Assembly (NCBI GenBank): GCA_028283655.1
Contig: JAPWKE010000003.1
Location: 1,488,001 to 1,552,000, forward strand
Direction: 5' to 3'
DNA from: Acidobacteriaceae bacterium
GTDB lineage: Bacteria; Acidobacteriota; Terriglobia; Terriglobales; Acidobacteriaceae
Length of the DNA stretch: 64,000 bases
A program made the translations under genes and the position numbers. Shown here piece by piece: positions 43,092-52,196 of the stretch (position 1 is the first letter of the stretch; each line of letters starts with the position of its first letter). The notes below the pieces were generated by a model. That model was given only the letters and a program-made list of their open reading frames with translations. It did not search any database and was not told where the DNA came from.

Positions 43092-44345
43092 ATGAACCAA
43101 CATCTCCAGCGACTGCAGGACCAGTTAGGCTTCGCGCCTAACATTCTTGCGTTGCTGTTGATCGTCGCGACCCTGCTGCATCTGCAGAAGAGACGTCCGA
43201 GAATTGCCACCAGAAGCTGGCTGCTCGCGCTGGCGTTCCTCATCCTTGAGCAATGTGTCTGGCTCTTCATAGAGCCGATCGGCGTGGCTTATCGAGTGGG
43301 CCATACGATCACGCTGGAGTGCAATCTTGGCGTCGCGGTGGCTCTGTTCTTTCATCGCGGCGGCGAGGCCAGGCCTGCTCTGGCGCGGCCCCTTCTCTGG
43401 CTGAACGCTCTGCCTGCTGTGGCGATGGTCGCACTTTACGGTGCAGGGGTTCCGCTTGCGTGGCCGTACTACGTTTGCGCGGTAGTGGGCGCTGGCGTCG
43501 CACTGTCTACGTTTCACTCCCGCGGATATGGCCGATGGACCGGGACTTTGCTGGCCCTGTGCTGGCTGAGCCTGCTGCTACCAGCGTCGACGGGAGATCT
43601 TCGCGGCGTGGCGTATCGGACTCTCGGGTTTACCTATGGAGCTGCGGCCATTGATCTGTGGCGACGGATGTACAAGGGGAGCGGACGGCTGGCGATGTGT
43701 GCCAGCCTTGCTGTTGGTGTGGTGACATTTTTCACTCATTCGTGGGTGATCGCGCATCGATTCTACCAGCCGCTGGGGGAAGAGATCTGGACGCTGCAAC
43801 GGTTTGTGCTGCCGATCGGAATGCTCATCGTGCTGCTGGAGGGAGAGATCAATAAGAGCGAGCGGCTGGCGCTCTTCGACATGCTGACCGGGGTGGCGAA
43901 CCGGCGGTACTTTGAGGAAAAGTTCGCGGTGGCGACGAAACACGGGGCGGCGTCCCTGCTGCTGCTCGACCTGAACGGCTTCAAGCAGGTGAACGATACG
44001 TTTGGGCACAGCGTTGGAGATGAGTTACTGCAGATTATCGCGCAGCGGTTGCTCCCGCTGGCGGCAGACGACGAGGTTCTTTGCCGTCTGGGTGGCGATG
44101 AGTTTGCGTTTCTGTCGCCTCGCCCGCTGGACCACCTTCGAGAAAAGGTTCGCTCTGCGGTTCGGCAACCTGTCCGCCTGGCGAATACTCAGGTGCAGGT
44201 GGCGGCGAGTATCGGCGTGGCGACGTTGTCGACGGACTGCACCGCGATTCAAGGGCAGGATGTTGCCCGCAGTCTCTTTCACCTTGCAGATTCCCGCATG
44301 TACGAAGACAAACAGCGGCTGCCTCTTTCGCGTCAAAGCAACTGA
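43092..44345 (+). CDS. Membrane-bound diguanylate cyclase (GGDEF)
   Basis: 417 residues. The first 245 contain about seven to eight membrane helices of the 7TM-like sensor type, ending in LQRFVLPIGMLIVLLEGEIN. The GGDEF domain starts with LFDMLTGVANRRYFEEK; DLNGFKQVNDTFGH provides the metal-binding Asp, and RLGGDEFAF (332-340) is the intact active site. The RxxD inhibitory site five residues before GGDEF is absent, so feedback inhibition by cyclic di-GMP is unlikely by that route. The gene makes cyclic di-GMP from GTP at the inner membrane. A signal input cannot be told. Confidence 0.88.
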   Translation: MNQHLQRLQDQLGFAPNILALLLIVATLLHLQKRRPRIATRSWLLALAFLILEQCVWLFIEPIGVAYRVGHTITLECNLGVAVALFFHRGGEARPALARPLLWLNALPAVAMVALYGAGVPLAWPYYVCAVVGAGVALSTFHSRGYGRWTGTLLALCWLSLLLPASTGDLRGVAYRTLGFTYGAAAIDLWRRMYKGSGRLAMCASLAVGVVTFFTHSWVIAHRFYQPLGEEIWTLQRFVLPIGMLIVLLEGEINKSERLALFDMLTGVANRRYFEEKFAVATKHGAASLLLLDLNGFKQVNDTFGHSVGDELLQIIAQRLLPLAADDEVLCRLGGDEFAFLSPRPLDHLREKVRSAVRQPVRLANTQVQVAASIGVATLSTDCTAIQGQDVARSLFHLADSRMYEDKQRLPLSRQSN

Positions 44346-44373
44346 CAGAGCTTGCCACGGAAAAGAGGAACCT

Positions 44374-44901
44374 ATGCCGGAACGGCTGCGCTACCCGGAG
44401 TTTTCCCCCGAGATTTACAGCAAACTGCAGGCATTTGGACATTCGATCGCCATTGCATCGAGCCTGGAGCCGGTGCTGAAAGCCTTTATTGAACTGCGTG
44501 CCTCGCAGATGAACGGCTGCGAATTCTGCGTGGCAGCGCATGAGGCCGACCTGCGCAAGCATCATGAGCCAGAGAGCCGTATCGCGGCGTTGGTGGAGTT
44601 TCGGGGATCCGAGGCGTTTACGGCGCGCGAGAAAGCAGCGCTGGCGTGGACCGAAGTGCTGACTGACCTGGTCAGCGGCTCCCATGCTTCCGATGCTGAT
44701 TACGAGGCCGTGCGCGAGTTCTTCGACGGCAAAGAGCTTGTCGATCTGAGCTTTGCGATTGCGAATATCAATGCCTGGAATCGGCTTGGGGTGGCGTTTC
44801 AACCGAAGTACAAGACAAAGGCCGAACTTGCTGCCGAAAAGGGTGAGCCGCCGATGCAGGATGCGGTGGGCGAGGATGGCGGCAAGGTCTCCACGGATTA
44901 G
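44374..44901 (+). CDS. AhpD-like / carboxymuconolactone decarboxylase family protein
   Basis: 175 residues. NGCEFCVAAHEADL carries the redox CxxC (Cys 49, Cys 52) and the His at 56 of the AhpD core (E-x-x-x-x-C-x-x-C-x-x-x-H). These proteins are peroxidase-type or lactone-processing enzymes; the CxxC version is usually a thiol-dependent peroxidase. RIAALVEFRGSEAFTAREKAALAWTEVLTD is the second conserved block. The ATG at 44374 follows AAGAGGAA. It lies 28 bases after the diguanylate cyclase gene and may be in one operon with it and the LolD-like gene. Confidence 0.85.
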   Translation: MPERLRYPEFSPEIYSKLQAFGHSIAIASSLEPVLKAFIELRASQMNGCEFCVAAHEADLRKHHEPESRIAALVEFRGSEAFTAREKAALAWTEVLTDLVSGSHASDADYEAVREFFDGKELVDLSFAIANINAWNRLGVAFQPKYKTKAELAAEKGEPPMQDAVGEDGGKVSTD

Positions 44902-44946
44902 TCGTGTGGCGTTCCGCAGCCGCAGAATGCGGTAGCCTTGAGGACG

Positions 44947-45639
44947 ATGCCGCCACTGCTCCAAGCCGAAGCCCTGACCAAGCGTTACGCCGCACTCGGC
45001 CCAAACACGCCGGGGCTGGAGCTTTTTCGCGATCTGATGCTGGTGGTGGAGCCGGGCGAGATGGTCGCAATTGTGGGCGAGTCGGGCGCAGGCAAGAGTT
45101 CCCTGCTGCACCTGCTGGCAGCGCTGGAGAAGCCCACTTCAGGCAGCATCAACGTCGACGGTCGCGAGGTTACGAAGCTGAACGCCGCACAGGCAGCGAC
45201 GTTTCGCAACGCGGAGATCGGCTACGTCTGGCAGTTCCACTACCTGCTGCCGGAGTTTTCGGCGCTGGAAAACATTGCGCTTCCGCTGCTGGCGCGCGGT
45301 ATGGCACGCAAGGTGGCGCTGGAACGTGCAGGTGAGTGGCTGAACCGCGTGGGGCTGGCTTCGCGAGCGCACCACCGCTCGGGCGAGCTTTCAGGTGGCG
45401 AACAGCAACGTATTTCGATCGCCCGTGCACTTGTCACGGAACCGAAGCTGCTGCTGGCGGACGAGCCGACGGGCGATCTGGACAATACGACCGCAGAACG
45501 CATCTTCGCGCTGCTGCAGGAGCTTCACGCAGAGCGTGCGCTGACCACGGTGATGGTGACGCACAACCTGGATTTCGCCGGGCGCTGCGACCGGATGCTA
45601 CGCCTGCGCGAGGCGCGGCTGGTCGAAGCGAACGGCTAA
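44947..45639 (+). CDS. LolD-like ABC transporter ATPase
   Basis: 230 residues. Walker A VGESGAGKSS (43-52), signature LSGGEQQRISIARAL, Walker B LLADEPTGDLD and the LolD-type H-loop VTHNLDFAGRCDRMLRL are intact. Members of this MacB/LolD group drive lipoprotein release (with LolC/E), macrolide efflux or cell-division transport. No permease gene follows, so the partner is elsewhere. The ATG at 44947 follows GAGG; the TTG at 44938 is less likely. Confidence 0.82.
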   Translation: MPPLLQAEALTKRYAALGPNTPGLELFRDLMLVVEPGEMVAIVGESGAGKSSLLHLLAALEKPTSGSINVDGREVTKLNAAQAATFRNAEIGYVWQFHYLLPEFSALENIALPLLARGMARKVALERAGEWLNRVGLASRAHHRSGELSGGEQQRISIARALVTEPKLLLADEPTGDLDNTTAERIFALLQELHAERALTTVMVTHNLDFAGRCDRMLRLREARLVEANG

Positions 45640-45642
45640 ACG

Positions 45643-45993
45643 CTACTTGCGGTGCGGGCAGTGCTCGGTGTTGAGGCAGGTGTCCGGCAGACGGAGACGC
45701 TCGACCGGAACGCCGCCAGCGAGGTGTTTTTCGGCGATTTCCTGAATATCGTCGACTCCGACGAAGCCGTACCAGACGGCTTCCGGATAGACCACGACGA
45801 CCGGGCCGTGCTCACACTGCTCCAGGCAGCCGGTCTCCTGTACACGGACTCGGCCTTTGGCTCCGGCCTTCTTTACGGCGTCTTTGAAGAGGCCTTTGTA
45901 CTTCTTGCTGCCCTCGTGGGCGCAGCTGGGACGCTTGGCATCGGGGCCTCGCTCGTTGGTGCAAATAAAGACGTGATGATCAAACTTCGGCAT
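45643..45993 (-). CDS. Thioredoxin-like [2Fe-2S] ferredoxin
   Basis: 116 residues. VFICTNERG with Cys 11 and PSC with Cys 24 followed by ETGCLEQCEHGPVVVVYPE with Cys 56 and Cys 60 match the thioredoxin-fold [2Fe-2S] ferredoxins, in which the cluster is bound by C-x(n)-C and C-x3-C. This type occurs next to nitrogenase and hydrogenase-type genes or as a stand-alone electron carrier. The stop is three bases after the convergent LolD-like stop. It is divergent from the gene at 46038, with 44 bases between the starts. Confidence 0.85.
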   Translation of the reverse strand: MPKFDHHVFICTNERGPDAKRPSCAHEGSKKYKGLFKDAVKKAGAKGRVRVQETGCLEQCEHGPVVVVYPEAVWYGFVGVDDIQEIAEKHLAGGVPVERLRLPDTCLNTEHCPHRK

Positions 45994-46037
45994 ATCTGTT
46001 TGGATGCTTGCACTTGTATCTGCGAAAATCAAACCCT

Positions 46038-46499
46038 ATGCTCGTTGACGACCTTTCCACCACTAAAGACGACATGGTGGCCTTCATCGCCGGCCACGGC
46101 CTTCGCTCCATGAAGGCGTTTGTGCCCGAAGACGTTCCCTCCATCCTGTTCGAAGATGAAGATCCAGACTCCTGGAAAGACTTTGTCGAACACGCCAAGT
46201 CCGCGTCAGTTCCCTTCCTCACGATGAGCGAAGTCGTGCTCGAACCGGAAGACGTCGCAACGCTCATCGGCCAGGTTCGCGATCAGAACTATCCCGACCA
46301 CGACCCCGAAGAGCTCGAAGAGGCACGGGATTTGACACAGCATGTGGGCAAGATCGGCTACATTCAGCTCGGCTTCAGCACGGGCGGGGTGGTGTACCTG
46401 TACGAGGCAGCGACGGAGTGGTACGACCGCTTCCAGGAGCTTCTCGACAGCGTGTCCGAGATTGGCCGAATCATGCTCGACGACCAGGACGACGACTAA
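46038..46499 (+). CDS. Conserved acidic cytoplasmic protein of unknown function
   Basis: 153 residues, with no signal peptide or membrane segment. It is strongly acidic (DDLSTTKDDMV, FEDEDPDSWKDF, DHDPEELEEARD, LDDQDDD) and has a mixed alpha/beta middle (GKIGYIQLGFSTGGVVYLYEA). I recognise no catalytic motif. The ATG at 46038 is the first Met after the upstream divergent gene, though no clear ribosome-binding site precedes it. A long hairpin terminator follows directly. Confidence 0.6.
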   Translation: MLVDDLSTTKDDMVAFIAGHGLRSMKAFVPEDVPSILFEDEDPDSWKDFVEHAKSASVPFLTMSEVVLEPEDVATLIGQVRDQNYPDHDPEELEEARDLTQHVGKIGYIQLGFSTGGVVYLYEAATEWYDRFQELLDSVSEIGRIMLDDQDDD

Positions 46500-46512
46500 G
46501 CTCGACCGTTGG

Positions 46513-46557
46513 AAAGCGAAGAGGCATGGCCGCGATGCGGTCATGCCTCTTCGCTTT
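46513..46557 (+). terminator. Long hairpin terminator after the acidic-protein gene
   Basis: AAAGCGAAGAGGCATGGCCGC (46513-46533) pairs with 46537-46557 around GAT, 21 bp with one G-T wobble. It starts 14 bases after the stop at 46499 and ends 31 bases before recJ, followed by TTTCC. Confidence 0.85.
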
Positions 46558-46588
46558 TCCACCACCGGGGAGCGCATGCTGGAAACAC

Positions 46589-48442
46589 ATGCCGCAGTCC
46601 ACGGAACACAGGCCAACAGAACGCTGGCTGACGCTCGCTGAACCGAATGAAGCCTCCGCCGACCTGGCGCGTGAGCTTGGCCTGCCCGAGCAGATTGCCG
46701 CGCTGCTGGTTTGCCGGGGGTTGGATACGCCGTCGAAGATCGCCTGGTTTCTGCACCCGACGGCGGCACAACTCCATTCCCCGCTGTTGATGCTGGGCAT
46801 GAGCACGGCCGTAAAACGCCTGCGTGCCGCGCTGCTGGCGAGCCAGCCCATCCTGATCTATGGCGACTATGACGTCGATGGCACGGTTGCCACAGTCCTG
46901 CTGAAGACCGCGATTGAACGCGCCGCGGTGTCGTTGAACGTGAGCGCCGACGTGCGATATCACATCCCGCACCGCATTCGCGAAGGCTATGGGATCCAGA
47001 GTTCGCGGCTGACGGACGCTTATGAAGAAGGGGTTCGGCTGGTGGTTTCCGTGGATACCGGCATCCGCGCCTTTGCGGCAGCGGAGGAGGCCAAGCGGCT
47101 GGGGCTGGACCTGATCGTTACCGACCATCACCTGCCCGACGGCGCGGAAGGCGTACCCGAAGCGGTTGCGGTGTTGAATCCCAACCAGCCAGGCTGCCCG
47201 TATCCGTACAAAGAGCTTTGTGGCGCGGCGGTCAGCTTCAAGCTGGCGCAGGCCCTGCTGGAGTCTGCGGCGCGAGACGATGAGGAGCTGGCACGGCTAC
47301 GGACGAAGACGCTGCCGAGCTTTCTGAAGCTGCTCGCGGTTGCGACGATCGCCGACGCGGTGCCGCTGAACGGAGAGAATCGGGTGATCGCCTCGCTGGG
47401 GTTGGAGGAGCTGCGCAAGCCCTCGCAGTCCGGCCTGCGGACGCTGATGGAACTGGCTTCGATTGACCTCTCGCGGCCAATTTCAGGCTTTGATGTGGGT
47501 TTCCGTATTGCTCCACGGATTAACGCTGCAGGCCGCATGGACATTGCCTCTGACGTCGTGGAGATGTTCCTGACCCGCGACGCGGCGCTGGCTCGGAGCC
47601 TGGCGGAGAAGCTTCACCAGTTGAACGATGAGCGCAAGACGACCGAGGCCGATGCGCTGCGAGAGATTGAGGCGCGACTCGATGCGATGGCGGCATCCGA
47701 AGAGGGGCTGGCAGCGGCGCTAGTACTGGATGATGCCGAAGCGGCGGCACCGTGGCATCGTGGCGTGCTGGGGATTCTTGCTTCGCGGGTGGTCGACCGC
47801 ACGGCCACGCCTGCGCTGGTGCTGACCCATGAGCCTTCCGGTGATGCTCACGGCTCGGGGCGCTCGGTCGCAGGCTTTCACCTGCTGGATGCGATTACGG
47901 CCGCACACAACGACCACCGCGACACGACCGCAGAACCACTCTTTCATCGCTTTGGAGGCCATGCCCACGCGGTTGGGTTCTCGCTGCCCAGCACGAACGT
48001 TGCCGCGTTGCGAGAGCGGCTGACGGCCTATGCGGCAACCCACGCGCCGGTCGCGCCCGAGGTAGAAACCCGCGAATGCGACCTTGAGCTTTCGCTCGAC
48101 GACCTGACTCAGCCGTTTTTCGATGCCCTGGAGCAGCTTGGGCCGTTCGGTAACGGGAATACGGAGCCGCTGTTTCTGACGCGGAACGTTCGGCTGGCCT
48201 CTGCGATTCGCGTGATCAAGGAGCGCCACCTGCGGTTGCAATTCGAGGATGTGGACAGCGGACGCCGTATCGGCGGCATGGCGTGGTCGCGTGCGAGAAC
48301 GGATTTTCCAGAGTTAGCGCGGGAACGGCAGTGGGCCCAGGGCTCTCCGCTGGACGTGGTGTATCGCCTGCGCCGCAACTGGCACCCCGATTTTGGTGGC
48401 TGGGAGATGGAAGTGTTATCGCTTCGCGATGCGACCGTTTGA
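46589..48442 (+). CDS. recJ: Single-stranded-DNA-specific exonuclease RecJ
   Basis: 617 residues. ILIYGDYDVDGTVA (88-101) and IVTDHHLPDG with DHH at 179-181 are motifs I-III of the DHH phosphoesterases. GGHAHAVGFSL is the DHHA1 motif, and the C-terminal OB fold holds GPFGNGNTEPLFL. RecJ digests single-stranded DNA 5' to 3' in recombination and mismatch and base-excision repair. The ATG at 46589 is the only reasonable start; earlier codons in this frame translate the terminator hairpin. It is monocistronic. Confidence 0.92.
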   Translation: MPQSTEHRPTERWLTLAEPNEASADLARELGLPEQIAALLVCRGLDTPSKIAWFLHPTAAQLHSPLLMLGMSTAVKRLRAALLASQPILIYGDYDVDGTVATVLLKTAIERAAVSLNVSADVRYHIPHRIREGYGIQSSRLTDAYEEGVRLVVSVDTGIRAFAAAEEAKRLGLDLIVTDHHLPDGAEGVPEAVAVLNPNQPGCPYPYKELCGAAVSFKLAQALLESAARDDEELARLRTKTLPSFLKLLAVATIADAVPLNGENRVIASLGLEELRKPSQSGLRTLMELASIDLSRPISGFDVGFRIAPRINAAGRMDIASDVVEMFLTRDAALARSLAEKLHQLNDERKTTEADALREIEARLDAMAASEEGLAAALVLDDAEAAAPWHRGVLGILASRVVDRTATPALVLTHEPSGDAHGSGRSVAGFHLLDAITAAHNDHRDTTAEPLFHRFGGHAHAVGFSLPSTNVAALRERLTAYAATHAPVAPEVETRECDLELSLDDLTQPFFDALEQLGPFGNGNTEPLFLTRNVRLASAIRVIKERHLRLQFEDVDSGRRIGGMAWSRARTDFPELARERQWAQGSPLDVVYRLRRNWHPDFGGWEMEVLSLRDATV

Positions 48443-48517
48443 TACCTGCAGAAAACCCCTAAGCTTTTTGCGACCACGAACCAGCTAACCCCGTCTTATA
48501 TACTGACTTTCGAACTC

Positions 48518-49750
48518 ATGGCTGCAAACGGAACAAAATCGTCTCGCCTCTGGCTTTGGATTGTGCTGACCATCGCCATTCTCGCAGCCATCTTCTATTC
48601 CACGCGCGACCGTGACATCGTCACGGTACGAACCGCGACCGTGGAACGCCAAAACCTGCTTTCTACCATCTCGACCAATGGCAAAGTGGAACCTGTTGAA
48701 GACTTTCAGGCCCATGCTCCCGCCCCCGGCGTGGTGGAGAAGATGTACGTCTCGCTGGGCCAGCGTGTTGGCGCGAACCAGCCGTTGCTGCTGCTGAACG
48801 CCTCGGACGCAACCAACAAGGTCGCTTCGGCACAGGCGTCTGTGGCGCAGGCTGAAAACGCGCTGAAGAACATGCAGCACGGTGGCTCGCAGGAAGAGTT
48901 GCTGGCGTCGCAGTCAGACCTGAACACCGCAACGCAGCAGGCTAACGCTTCTGCCGCATCATTGAAGACGATGCAGGAGCTTCTGGCCAAGGGTTCGGTT
49001 TCCCCGGCAGAGGTTGCGCAGGCCCGACAGCATTCGGCGGATGCCAATGCTCGTCTGGCAGCTCTGAAGGCCCGGTCGACCTCCCGTTACAGTGCAGCCG
49101 ATATGTCGACACAGCGCTCGCAACTGGCGCAGTCGCAGGCAGCGTTGTCGTCGGCGCAAAACGATTACAAGAGCTATGCCATCCGCGCTCCGTTTGCCGG
49201 AACGGTATACTCCCTGCCCGTTGCGCAGTATGACTTTGTGAATTCCGGCGAAGCACTGCTGGATGTCGCCGACCTTTCGCACCTGCAGGTTCGCGCGTAC
49301 TTCGACGAGCCGGAGATTGGTAAGCTCGCAACAAATCAGCCGGTGAAGATCGTATGGGATGCCCGTCTGAACCGTACGTGGCATGGACACATCTCGCAGG
49401 CCCCAACGACGGTCATCACCTATGGCACGCGCAATGTCGGCGAATGCCTGATCACAGTGGACGATACCGACGGCGAACTGCTGCCGAACACGAACGTCAC
49501 CGTGACGGTAACGACCTCCGAGCGCAAGGACGCGGTAAGCGTTCCGCGTGAAGCGCTGCACACCGAGGGCCTCACAAACTTTGTTTATCGGATCATCGAG
49601 GGACGCCTTGTACGCACGGTGGTTCAGGTCGGCATTGTGAACCTGACGCGCGTGGAGATTCTCGGCGGCCTCAACGAACATGACATCGTCGCCCTGGGCG
49701 CGACCACACAGGCCGACCTCAGCGACGGTCTGCATGTGAAGACGCAGTAA
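48518..49750 (+). CDS. HlyD-type periplasmic adaptor subunit of an efflux pump
   Basis: 410 residues with one N-terminal membrane helix (LWLWIVLTIAILAAIFY). The lipoyl half FQAHAPAPGVVEKMYVSLGQ is separated by a long helical hairpin (VASAQASVAQAENALKNMQ to LAQSQAALSSAQNDYKSYA) from IRAPFAGTVYSLPVAQYDFV, and a beta-barrel domain follows. It links an inner-membrane pump to an outer-membrane channel. The next two genes encode a TPR protein and a TolC-type channel; the pump itself is not in this operon. Confidence 0.88.
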   Translation: MAANGTKSSRLWLWIVLTIAILAAIFYSTRDRDIVTVRTATVERQNLLSTISTNGKVEPVEDFQAHAPAPGVVEKMYVSLGQRVGANQPLLLLNASDATNKVASAQASVAQAENALKNMQHGGSQEELLASQSDLNTATQQANASAASLKTMQELLAKGSVSPAEVAQARQHSADANARLAALKARSTSRYSAADMSTQRSQLAQSQAALSSAQNDYKSYAIRAPFAGTVYSLPVAQYDFVNSGEALLDVADLSHLQVRAYFDEPEIGKLATNQPVKIVWDARLNRTWHGHISQAPTTVITYGTRNVGECLITVDDTDGELLPNTNVTVTVTTSERKDAVSVPREALHTEGLTNFVYRIIEGRLVRTVVQVGIVNLTRVEILGGLNEHDIVALGATTQADLSDGLHVKTQ

Positions 49751-49764
49751 CCGTTCACACTGTA

Positions 49765-50724
49765 TTGACTCTGACGCAAACAATTCGATCTGCTGCCCTG
49801 CTGGCTGCGCTCTCTGCACTGACAGCAGCGGCGTCGGCGGCTGACTATGGCTCGGCCGAGAGGCTGATTCTGCATGGCAACCTGGATGAAGCCATCGCGC
49901 AACTGGATGCTATGCCAGCGACGGCAGCGCAGAAGCTTTTGCTGTGCCGGGCACACTACGCGGCTCAGCATATTGACCAGGCGGTTGCAGCCTGTGACGC
50001 GGCCGTAGCAGCGCACAACTCCACGGTCACGGTCGATTGGCTGGGCCGGGCGTATGGTGTGCAAGCTGACCATGCTGGTCCATTTGCCGGAATGAAGCTC
50101 GCATCGAAGGTGCGGTCATCGTTCGAAACTGCGGTCAATCTTGATCCGGCCTACTCGCCTGCGGTCAACGACCTCACCGATTTCTACGTTGGCGCTCCGA
50201 GCCTTGTGGGTGGCGGCACGGACAAGGCTCGCGCGTTGGCGCAGCGTGTTGCTGCAGCCCTGCCCGAGTCGGCGCATCGCACCGAAGCACTTGCTGCAGA
50301 GAAAGACCACGACTACGGCACAGCCGAGCGCGAGTTTCGTTCCGCGGTGACTGTCCGTAACGATTCCGGCGCATGGACCGATCTCGCGCAGTACCTTGGA
50401 CGCCGCAAGCAGTACGATGCCAGCTTTGATGCGCTGCGCAAAGCAGTCGCCGCAGCACATAACTCCGGACCATCGCTGGTGGATTCTGCCGAGATCCTCA
50501 TCGATCAGAAGCGGCATCTTGACCTTGCGGAGCAGTGGCTGCGCCTGTACCTGAACACGCCTGCAGGGCAGACCGATGAACAACCTGTGGCGAAGGTTCA
50601 CGTCTCCCTGGGCAAATTGCTGGCAAAAAAAGGCGATGCAAATGGTGCGCGAAACGAATACAACGCGGCACTGGCCCTAGTTGCCCATTTCGAACCGGCC
50701 CAAAAAGCCCTAAACTCTCTTTAA
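49765..50724 (+). CDS. Secreted TPR-like repeat protein
   Basis: 319 residues, starting with a TTG at 49765 just behind the adaptor gene (14-base gap). A signal peptide (ALLAALSALTAAASAA) is followed by helix pairs of tetratricopeptide type (AERLILHGNLDEAIAQLDAM; LAQYLGRRKQYDASFDALRKAV; HVSLGKLLAKKGDANGARNEYNAALA). Such proteins hold complexes together in the periplasm. Its place between the adaptor and TolC genes suggests a role with the pump (inference). Confidence 0.75.
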   Translation: MTLTQTIRSAALLAALSALTAAASAADYGSAERLILHGNLDEAIAQLDAMPATAAQKLLLCRAHYAAQHIDQAVAACDAAVAAHNSTVTVDWLGRAYGVQADHAGPFAGMKLASKVRSSFETAVNLDPAYSPAVNDLTDFYVGAPSLVGGGTDKARALAQRVAAALPESAHRTEALAAEKDHDYGTAEREFRSAVTVRNDSGAWTDLAQYLGRRKQYDASFDALRKAVAAAHNSGPSLVDSAEILIDQKRHLDLAEQWLRLYLNTPAGQTDEQPVAKVHVSLGKLLAKKGDANGARNEYNAALALVAHFEPAQKALNSL

Positions 50725-50783
50725 GCCGAGTCCCGGCGGCAATCCGGGGCATCAGACGGAAACCGAGGCCAACACCGCAACCG

Positions 50784-52121
50784 ATGTCATCACGCCTGCT
50801 CAACGCCGCGCTTGCAATCGCTTCCGTCGCGGCCTTCGCTTCTTCCGCCGCTCATGCGCAGCTATCGCTGACCTCTGCGGTGGGTCTTGCTTTGCGCTCT
50901 GACCCTCGCGTCAGCGCCGCGCAGGCTGATGTCGACAAGGCCCGCGCCCAGCTTGCCGAAGCCAAGGATGCGTATGTTCCTGTCGTCGGCGCTGTGGGTG
51001 GCGTCGGCAAGTCAACCGGTGTTCCGCTTTCCGTCCCCACTATTTTTACGATCTCTGCACAGTCGCTGGTGATGAACTGGTCGCAGCTTGACTATGTTCG
51101 CTCGGCGCATGTCGGTTGGAACGCCACGCAGTTTGCTCTGCAGCAGGCGGAAGACGACGTTGCAGAAGACGTCATCGTCACCTATCTCGCGCTAAACAAT
51201 GCGCAACAGCGTAAAGCCGCGGCTCAGCAGGCGTTGGATCACGCGCAGAAGTTGCTAAGCATTACTCAGGATCGTGTCGCGTCCGGTGTTGACGCCCATA
51301 TCGAAATCCCGCGTGCACACCGCACTGTGGTCAGCATCCAGTTACAGATGCTCTCGATCGACAGCGATATCGCGACATACTCCGACCACCTGGAGCACAT
51401 GACAGGGCTTGTTGGTGCGATACCTGCGACCTCTACCAGCAGCATTCCTGCCCTGCCCGATGTCGCGACGCTTACCAGCGAGACGATGCCTCCGGCGACG
51501 ATCAGCCCTGCCCTGCAGGCGGCGCTGGCCAACGAAACGGCCAAACTGGAGCAGGCGCACGGCGATGCACGCTACCTCTACCTGCCCCAGATGAGCTTCG
51601 GCGCCAGCTACGCTCGCATTACGACAGATTTTTCCAGCTACGCCACCTATTACCCGGCGTTCGATAATCCCAGCCTCAGCCGCAATGCGCTTTCTCTCGG
51701 CATCCAGATCAATCTTCCGCTGCTGGACCAGGCGCACCGCGCTAAGGCCCGCCAGTCAGCGGCTGACGCTCGCCGCGCCCACGCCGAGGTGGTCCGGGCC
51801 CGGAACCAGTTCCTCGAAGGCCGCCTGAAGTTAGAGCACTCGGCGACCGAACTGGAGTTGAATACCGAAGCCGCGCAGGATGATGTGGAAGAGGCCCGCG
51901 ACTCGCTTCAGGCCGTATTGATCCAGCTTCAGCCCAGCGCCGGCGCGGTCAACAACGGACAACAGCCGCTCTCGCCTAAGGATGAACAGAAGGCGCGGTT
52001 GAATATTTCGCAGAAGGAACTTGATCTTCTGCATGCCCGTCAACAGCTTTTGCAGGTTGAAATCTCTCTCATGCGCCAGACCGGTCAGCTTTCGGCCTGG
52101 CTTCACACCGTCCACCCGTAG
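50784..52121 (+). CDS. TolC-family outer-membrane efflux protein
   Basis: 445 residues with a signal peptide (SVAAFASSAAHAQ). LSLTSAVGLALRSDPRVSAAQADVDKARAQLAEAKDAY is the first repeat of the outer-membrane efflux fold and a second, matching repeat begins in the second half (ALANETAKLEQAHGDARYLYLPQMSF). Long helices (AHAEVVRARNQFLEGRLKL) build the periplasmic tunnel. It completes the three-gene export unit with the adaptor and the TPR protein; its substrate is unknown. Confidence 0.88.
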   Translation: MSSRLLNAALAIASVAAFASSAAHAQLSLTSAVGLALRSDPRVSAAQADVDKARAQLAEAKDAYVPVVGAVGGVGKSTGVPLSVPTIFTISAQSLVMNWSQLDYVRSAHVGWNATQFALQQAEDDVAEDVIVTYLALNNAQQRKAAAQQALDHAQKLLSITQDRVASGVDAHIEIPRAHRTVVSIQLQMLSIDSDIATYSDHLEHMTGLVGAIPATSTSSIPALPDVATLTSETMPPATISPALQAALANETAKLEQAHGDARYLYLPQMSFGASYARITTDFSSYATYYPAFDNPSLSRNALSLGIQINLPLLDQAHRAKARQSAADARRAHAEVVRARNQFLEGRLKLEHSATELELNTEAAQDDVEEARDSLQAVLIQLQPSAGAVNNGQQPLSPKDEQKARLNISQKELDLLHARQQLLQVEISLMRQTGQLSAWLHTVHP

Positions 52122-52196
52122 ACCTGTCAAGCAGGAAACGGACCCGTACCTACCCGGAATCCCCCACCCCCGAACGTTGCCAAAGTGGTAAAATCT